A stretch of DNA of 64,000 bases from Kribbella capetownensis. Lineage in GTDB: Bacteria; Actinomycetota; Actinomycetes; Propionibacteriales; Kribbellaceae. The notes beneath the pieces are model-generated. The model was not told where the DNA came from. It worked only from the letters and a program-made list of their open reading frames with translations, and ran no database searches. The position numbers and the translations under genes were made by a program. Shown in pieces: positions 60,637 through 64,000 of the stretch. The DNA is taken from the NCBI RefSeq assembly GCF_004331485.1, contig NZ_SJKD01000009.1, positions 310,001 through 374,000 of the forward strand. The letters run 5' to 3'. Each line of letters begins with the position of its first letter. The stretch's first letter is position 1.

Positions 60637-61668
60637 TCAGGCGTGCTGTTCGCGCAGTTCTCGGCCCACTTCGTGCATATGGCGCAACCCCATCCGGTAC
60701 GAATCGATCAGGCCGGTGGTGACGTACGGCATCCCGATCCGTTGGCAGTACTCCTGCACGATCGGCTGGGCGAAGCGCAGGTTGGCGCGCGGCATGCTCG
60801 GGAACAGATGGTGCTCGATCTGGTAGTTCAGGCCGCCCATCATCCAGTCGATGACGAGGCCGCCGTCGACGTTGCGCGACGTCAGTACCTGCTTGTCCAG
60901 GTGACCCCACTGGGTGTCGCCGTCAGGCATCTCCATGCCCTTGTGGTTCGGCGCGAACACGCTGCCGAGGTGCAGTCCGAACACCATGTGGTGGATCAGT
61001 GCGAACAGCACCGCCTGGCCGGGCGACATGATCAGGAACAGTGCGCTGAAGTACAGCACCAGGTGCGCGGCCATCAGGCCGAGTTCCAGCCGGGCCTCGC
61101 GGCGCGGGCGGCCGAGCAGGAAGCGGATGCTGGAGACCTTGAGGTTGAAGCCCTCCAGGGTCAGCAGCGGGAAGAAGATCAGCGCCTGGTTGCGGGACAG
61201 CCAGCCGTGCAGGCCGGTGCGGCCCTCGGCCTGCTCGAGCGTCCAGACCAGCACGCCCTCGCCGACGTCGGGGTCCTTGTCGGTGTGGTTGGGATTCGCG
61301 TGGTGCCGGTTGTGCTTGTCGTTCCACCAGCCGTAGCTCATCCCGAGCAGCAGGTTGCCGTGCACCAGGCCGATCCAGTCGTGCAGCTTGCGGGATCCGG
61401 CGATCTGCTGGTGTCCGGCGTCGTGCCCGAAGAACGCCGCCCGGGTGGTCAGAATGCCGAGCGGAATCGCCAGCAGCAGCACCCACCAGGTGCTACCGAG
61501 AACCGCCGCGCCGGCCCAGGTCAGGCCCATCAGCACCACGTTGATCCCGATCGCCATCGCGTACGCCGCAGTACGGCGTTCGAGCAAGCCGGCCGACTTG
61601 ATCTCGCGGAGCAGCGGGGAGAAGTCGCTGCCGCGGGTAGGAGGGGATAACGCAATTGGCTGAGCCAT
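60637..61668 (-). CDS. Membrane fatty-acid desaturase (acyl-lipid type)
   Basis: A 343-residue di-iron desaturase. His boxes: H82-DAG-H86 (FFGHDAGHQQIAG), KHNRHHANPNH (H119, H122, H123) and NYQIEHHLFPSMPR. Four or so membrane helices. Relatives include DesA3-type delta-9 desaturases of mycobacteria. It introduces a double bond into acyl chains, relevant to membrane fluidity. The gene is divergent from the two-component system at 61858, which could be its regulator, as DesK/DesR-like pairs control desaturases. Confidence 0.9.
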   Translation of the reverse strand: MAQPIALSPPTRGSDFSPLLREIKSAGLLERRTAAYAMAIGINVVLMGLTWAGAAVLGSTWWVLLLAIPLGILTTRAAFFGHDAGHQQIAGSRKLHDWIGLVHGNLLLGMSYGWWNDKHNRHHANPNHTDKDPDVGEGVLVWTLEQAEGRTGLHGWLSRNQALIFFPLLTLEGFNLKVSSIRFLLGRPRREARLELGLMAAHLVLYFSALFLIMSPGQAVLFALIHHMVFGLHLGSVFAPNHKGMEMPDGDTQWGHLDKQVLTSRNVDGGLVIDWMMGGLNYQIEHHLFPSMPRANLRFAQPIVQEYCQRIGMPYVTTGLIDSYRMGLRHMHEVGRELREQHA

Positions 61669-61821
61669 CAGGTCCTCGTCTCAGAAGCGGGGGGAGGCCT
61701 AGGCGTACAGCCGCGGCCAGCGTACGTCATCAAGCCTCATCGCCCTAACGGCCGAACACACGAGTGCTACGACCCGGATGTCCGGGGGAGGCAGCGCCAG
61801 CGCGGAAGTGGACCTAACACC

Positions 61822-61845
61822 ACTGAGCGGGCCCGCACGCTCAGT
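61822..61845. promoter_or_regulatory. Inverted repeat upstream of the histidine kinase gene
   Basis: ACTGAGCG (61822-61829) and CGCTCAGT (61838-61845) are perfect 8-bp arms with an 8-bp spacer, 13 bp before ATG 61858 in the 189-bp divergent gap shared with the desaturase gene. NarL-type regulators bind inverted repeats like this, so it is a candidate site for the response regulator. Confidence 0.45.
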
Positions 61846-61857
61846 CATGATGGGTGT

Positions 61858-63153
61858 ATGACCACCATCGCCACCCAGGCACCGCCGATGCGGTACCCGA
61901 AGCTCGCCCAGCCGTGGATCGCGCTGGCCCTGTCGATCCTGGCCGAGCTCGGGATCGCGTTGTTCGTGCTCAACGTGGTGGCCGTTCCGCTGATCGCGGT
62001 CTGGGTCGGGATCCCGCTGCTGCTCGCGTTCGTTCCGGCCGCGCGGTGGTTCGCGAACTGCCACCGCACGATGCTGGCCGGCTTCCTCGGTGAGCGCATT
62101 CCACGCCCGTACAAGAAGCCACCGATGCCCGGCATCCTGATGTGGCTGCGGACCACGCTGACCGACCCGGCCACCTGGCGTGACATCATCTGGCTGCTGG
62201 TGAACGCGGTGATCGGCTTCACTCTGTGTCTGCTCAGCGCCGTTCTGTTCCTGGCGTCGCTGTTCTACCTGGTCTACCCGCTGCTCGTCGGCGTGACCCC
62301 GGAGGGCGTCTTCACCGAGCCGTTCGGCGGTCTGGTCACGGTGAACTTCTGGACCAGCTTCCTGGTGACGCCGGTGGCCCTGGTCGCCTTCATGATCTGG
62401 TACGCCGCCGGCGAGCGGCTGCTGAAGGCGAACGCGTTCATGGCGCGCTCCCTGCTCGGCCCGACCGAGAGCGCCAAGCTGGCGCTGCGGGTCCGCGAGC
62501 TGGCCGAGTCCCGGGCCGAGACCGTCGACACCCAGGCGGCCGAGCTGCGCCGGATCGAGCGGGACCTGCACGACGGCGCCCAGGCCCGGCTGGCCGCGCT
62601 CAGCATGAACCTGGGCATGGCCGAGGAGATGGTCGCCCGCGACCCGGCCCAGGCGGCAGCCCTGCTCACCGAGGCCCGGGAGTCGGCCAGTACGGCGCTG
62701 TCCGAGCTGCGCGACCTGGTCCGCGGGATCCACCCGCCGGTGCTGGCCGACCGCGGCCTGGAAGGTGCGGTCAAGGCGCTCGCACTGTCCTGTCCCTTCA
62801 AGGTGGACGTCACCTTCGACGTCCCCGGCCGCCCGCCCGCGCCGGTCGAGTCGGCGGCGTACTTCGCGGTGGCCGAATGCCTCGCGAACGCGGTCAAGTA
62901 CTCCGCCGCGACGAACGCCTGGATCCAGATCACGCACGAGGAGGAGAAGCTGCACATGATCGTCGGTGACGACGGCGTCGGAGGTGCGGTGATCCGGCCC
63001 GGAGGCGGTCTGTACGGTATCGAACGGCGGCTGGCCGCCTTCGACGGTACGTTGACCGTGGTGAGCCCGAGCGCCGGGCCGACCACCGTGATCATGGAGC
63101 TGCCTTGCGAGTCCTCATCGCTGAAGACCACGCCCTCCTCCGGGACGGACTGA
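61858..63153 (+). CDS. NarL-family sensor histidine kinase
   Basis: A 431-residue membrane kinase. Four hydrophobic helices (LALSILAELGIALFVLNVVA; LLVNAVIGFTLCLLSAVLFL; FLVTPVALVAFMIWYAAG) form a putative-sensor-domain membrane module. The HisKA_3 box is RRIERDLHDGAQARLAALSM (phospho-His H238) and the ATPase N-box is in AVAECLANAVKYS, with GDDGVGGAVIRPGGGLYGIE. It phosphorylates the response regulator whose TTG start lies within its 3' end. The stimulus is unknown; membrane state is plausible next to the desaturase. Confidence 0.9.
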   Translation: MTTIATQAPPMRYPKLAQPWIALALSILAELGIALFVLNVVAVPLIAVWVGIPLLLAFVPAARWFANCHRTMLAGFLGERIPRPYKKPPMPGILMWLRTTLTDPATWRDIIWLLVNAVIGFTLCLLSAVLFLASLFYLVYPLLVGVTPEGVFTEPFGGLVTVNFWTSFLVTPVALVAFMIWYAAGERLLKANAFMARSLLGPTESAKLALRVRELAESRAETVDTQAAELRRIERDLHDGAQARLAALSMNLGMAEEMVARDPAQAAALLTEARESASTALSELRDLVRGIHPPVLADRGLEGAVKALALSCPFKVDVTFDVPGRPPAPVESAAYFAVAECLANAVKYSAATNAWIQITHEEEKLHMIVGDDGVGGAVIRPGGGLYGIERRLAAFDGTLTVVSPSAGPTTVIMELPCESSSLKTTPSSGTD

Positions 63154-63752
63154 TCCGCCTGCTGGAGGCGCACGACTTCGAGGTCGTCGAGGCAGTCGAC
63201 AACGGTCCCCGGCTGGTGCCCGCCCTGGTGGAGCACCGGCCAGATGTGGCCGTTGTCGACGTACGGCTCCCGCCGACCTTCACCGACGAGGGCCTGAAGG
63301 CCGCGATCGAGGCCCGCCGCCAGGTCCCCGGCCTGCCGATCCTGGTGCTCTCGCAGTATGTCGAGCAACTGTACGCGCGGGAACTGCTGACCGGCGGCGG
63401 AGGCGCGGTCGGCTACCTGCTCAAGGACCGCGTCTCGAACGTGGCCGAGTTCCTCGATTCGGTACGACGGGTGGCCGCCGGCGGCACCGCGATGGACCCG
63501 GACGTGATCGGTCAGCTGCTGGCCCGCAACACGCGCGACGAACCGATCGGCCGGCTGACGCCACGCGAGGCCGAAGTGCTCGGCCTGATGGCCGAGGGCC
63601 GCTCGAACGCCGCCATCGCCAGCGCCCTCTTCGTCACCGAGAAGGCCGTCAGCAAACACACCAACAACATCTTCTCCAAGCTCGACCTCCCGCCCTCGGA
63701 GGACGACAACCGCCGAGTGATGGCAGTTCTCACCTACCTGTCGTCGCGCTGA
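63105..63752 (+). CDS. NarL/FixJ-family response regulator
   Basis: A 215-residue regulator. Receiver domain: acidic pocket E7-D8 (LIAEDHALLRDG), phosphorylation site D52 (VAVVDVRLPP), conserved Lys in YLLKD. LuxR-type HTH: LTPREAEVLGLMAEGRSNAA, IASALFVTEKAVSKHTNNIF. The start is TTG 63105 (a GGAG lies 5 bases upstream) and overlaps the kinase gene by 49 bp, giving coupling. It ends 19 bp inside the convergent AraC gene. Confidence 0.92.
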   Translation: MRVLIAEDHALLRDGLIRLLEAHDFEVVEAVDNGPRLVPALVEHRPDVAVVDVRLPPTFTDEGLKAAIEARRQVPGLPILVLSQYVEQLYARELLTGGGGAVGYLLKDRVSNVAEFLDSVRRVAAGGTAMDPDVIGQLLARNTRDEPIGRLTPREAEVLGLMAEGRSNAAIASALFVTEKAVSKHTNNIFSKLDLPPSEDDNRRVMAVLTYLSSR

Positions 63753-64000
63753 CGGTAGGTCGTCGGGCTGCTGCCGGTGTGGTGGCGGAAGCGGGTGGAG
63801 AAGTAGAGCGGGTCGAGATAGCCGACCTGCGCGGCCACTGACGCGACCGAACGGCTGGTCAGCTCGAGGAGGTTGCAGGCCGCGTCGAGGCGGCGGCGTT
63901 CGACGAACTGCTGCGGGCTGACGCCGAGCTGCGCACGGAACAGATGCGCGAAGCGGGACACCGAGAGATTCGCCGCGCGGGCCAGCCGGGGTACGTCGAG
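63734..64000 (-). CDS. AraC-family regulator, C-terminal part (truncated by window)
   Basis: The gene enters from the right edge. The visible 88 residues are the double HTH: LDVPRLARAANLSVSRFAHL and FRAQLGVSPQQFVERRRLDA, then ASVAAQVGYLDPLYFSTRFR. The effector domain is beyond the window. AraC regulators of this kind often control sugar-use genes. It converges with the response-regulator gene with a 19-bp overlap. Confidence 0.85.
   Translation of the reverse strand, partial: LDVPRLARAANLSVSRFAHLFRAQLGVSPQQFVERRRLDAACNLLELTSRSVASVAAQVGYLDPLYFSTRFRHHTGSSPTTYRQRDDR

Noticed and set aside
61699..62955. A 418-codon minus-strand frame opposite the histidine kinase
   Set aside because: Composition is antisense-like (Arg/Gln/His-rich) and no start signal exists; the kinase on the plus strand is complete.

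Overview
The window is 64 kb of high-GC chromosomal DNA from an actinobacterium. Signs are the treS-mak-glgB glycogen/trehalose module, mycothiol-type enzymes, many ECF sigma factors, leaderless-looking starts and a Streptomyces-like FilP/Scy-type coiled-coil gene beside meaB, thiolase and methylmalonyl-CoA epimerase. The overall flavour is Propionibacteriales, and Kribbella-like in my judgement; this is inference, not a search result. Genes are dense, most on co-directional overlapping operons. I recognise no tRNA, rRNA, CRISPR array, transposase or prophage.

Layout. 1-5.8 kb: end of an upstream gene (possibly glgE), then treS, maltokinase, glgB. 5.8-12.1 kb: GNAT-Nudix fusion, APH-type kinase, DUF4870 protein, esterase, SigG-type sigma factor, MFS exporter with divergent MerR regulator. 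12.4-14.2 kb: an ECF42-type sigma factor with its DGPF (YCII) partner, bordered by degenerate tandem repeats. 14.4-18.3 kb: a Baeyer-Villiger-type monooxygenase, a citrate synthase and a divergent HTH-citrate synthase fusion around a 40-bp dyad. 18.3-25.3 kb: secreted glycoside-hydrolase-like protein, RpiR regulator, cysteine-less YbbN-type thioredoxin, a two-RCK ion channel overlapping an isobutyryl-CoA-mutase-type large subunit. 25.4-26.5 kb: hypothetical protein.

26.5-34.9 kb is one seven-gene operon (minus strand): peptide-binding lipoprotein, M14 carboxypeptidase, two permeases, a class-C beta-lactamase-fold hydrolase, a GbsR/MarR regulator and a fused double ATPase. It looks like a dedicated peptide uptake-and-trimming system. 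35.0-38.3 kb holds a MarR regulator, a small frameshifted gene, a mycothiol-dependent isomerase-family protein and a second DGPF/ECF42 pair in the opposite gene order. 38.3-44.8 kb carries a PH-domain membrane protein, a tiny membrane protein, and the C4/C5 acyl-CoA set: MeaB, thiolase, methylmalonyl-CoA epimerase and crotonyl-CoA carboxylase/reductase. With the IcmA-type mutase at 23.6 kb these point to ethylmalonyl-CoA/butyryl-CoA metabolism.

44.9-51.6 kb: a DivIVA-domain coiled-coil protein translationally coupled to an AI-2E-family permease with an alanine heptad tail, then a PadR-ABC-FtsX operon whose promoter is an AT-rich palindrome at the start codon. 51.6-57.5 kb: a six-gene operon (NamZ-type muramidase, GNAT, CUT1 sugar transporter, PIG-L-like protein), plausibly for cell-wall amino-sugar salvage. 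57.6-64 kb: a broken VOC pseudogene, alpha/beta hydrolase, zinc-ribbon protein, Tat-exported M28 peptidase, fatty-acid desaturase, a NarL-type two-component system and the truncated end of an AraC regulator.
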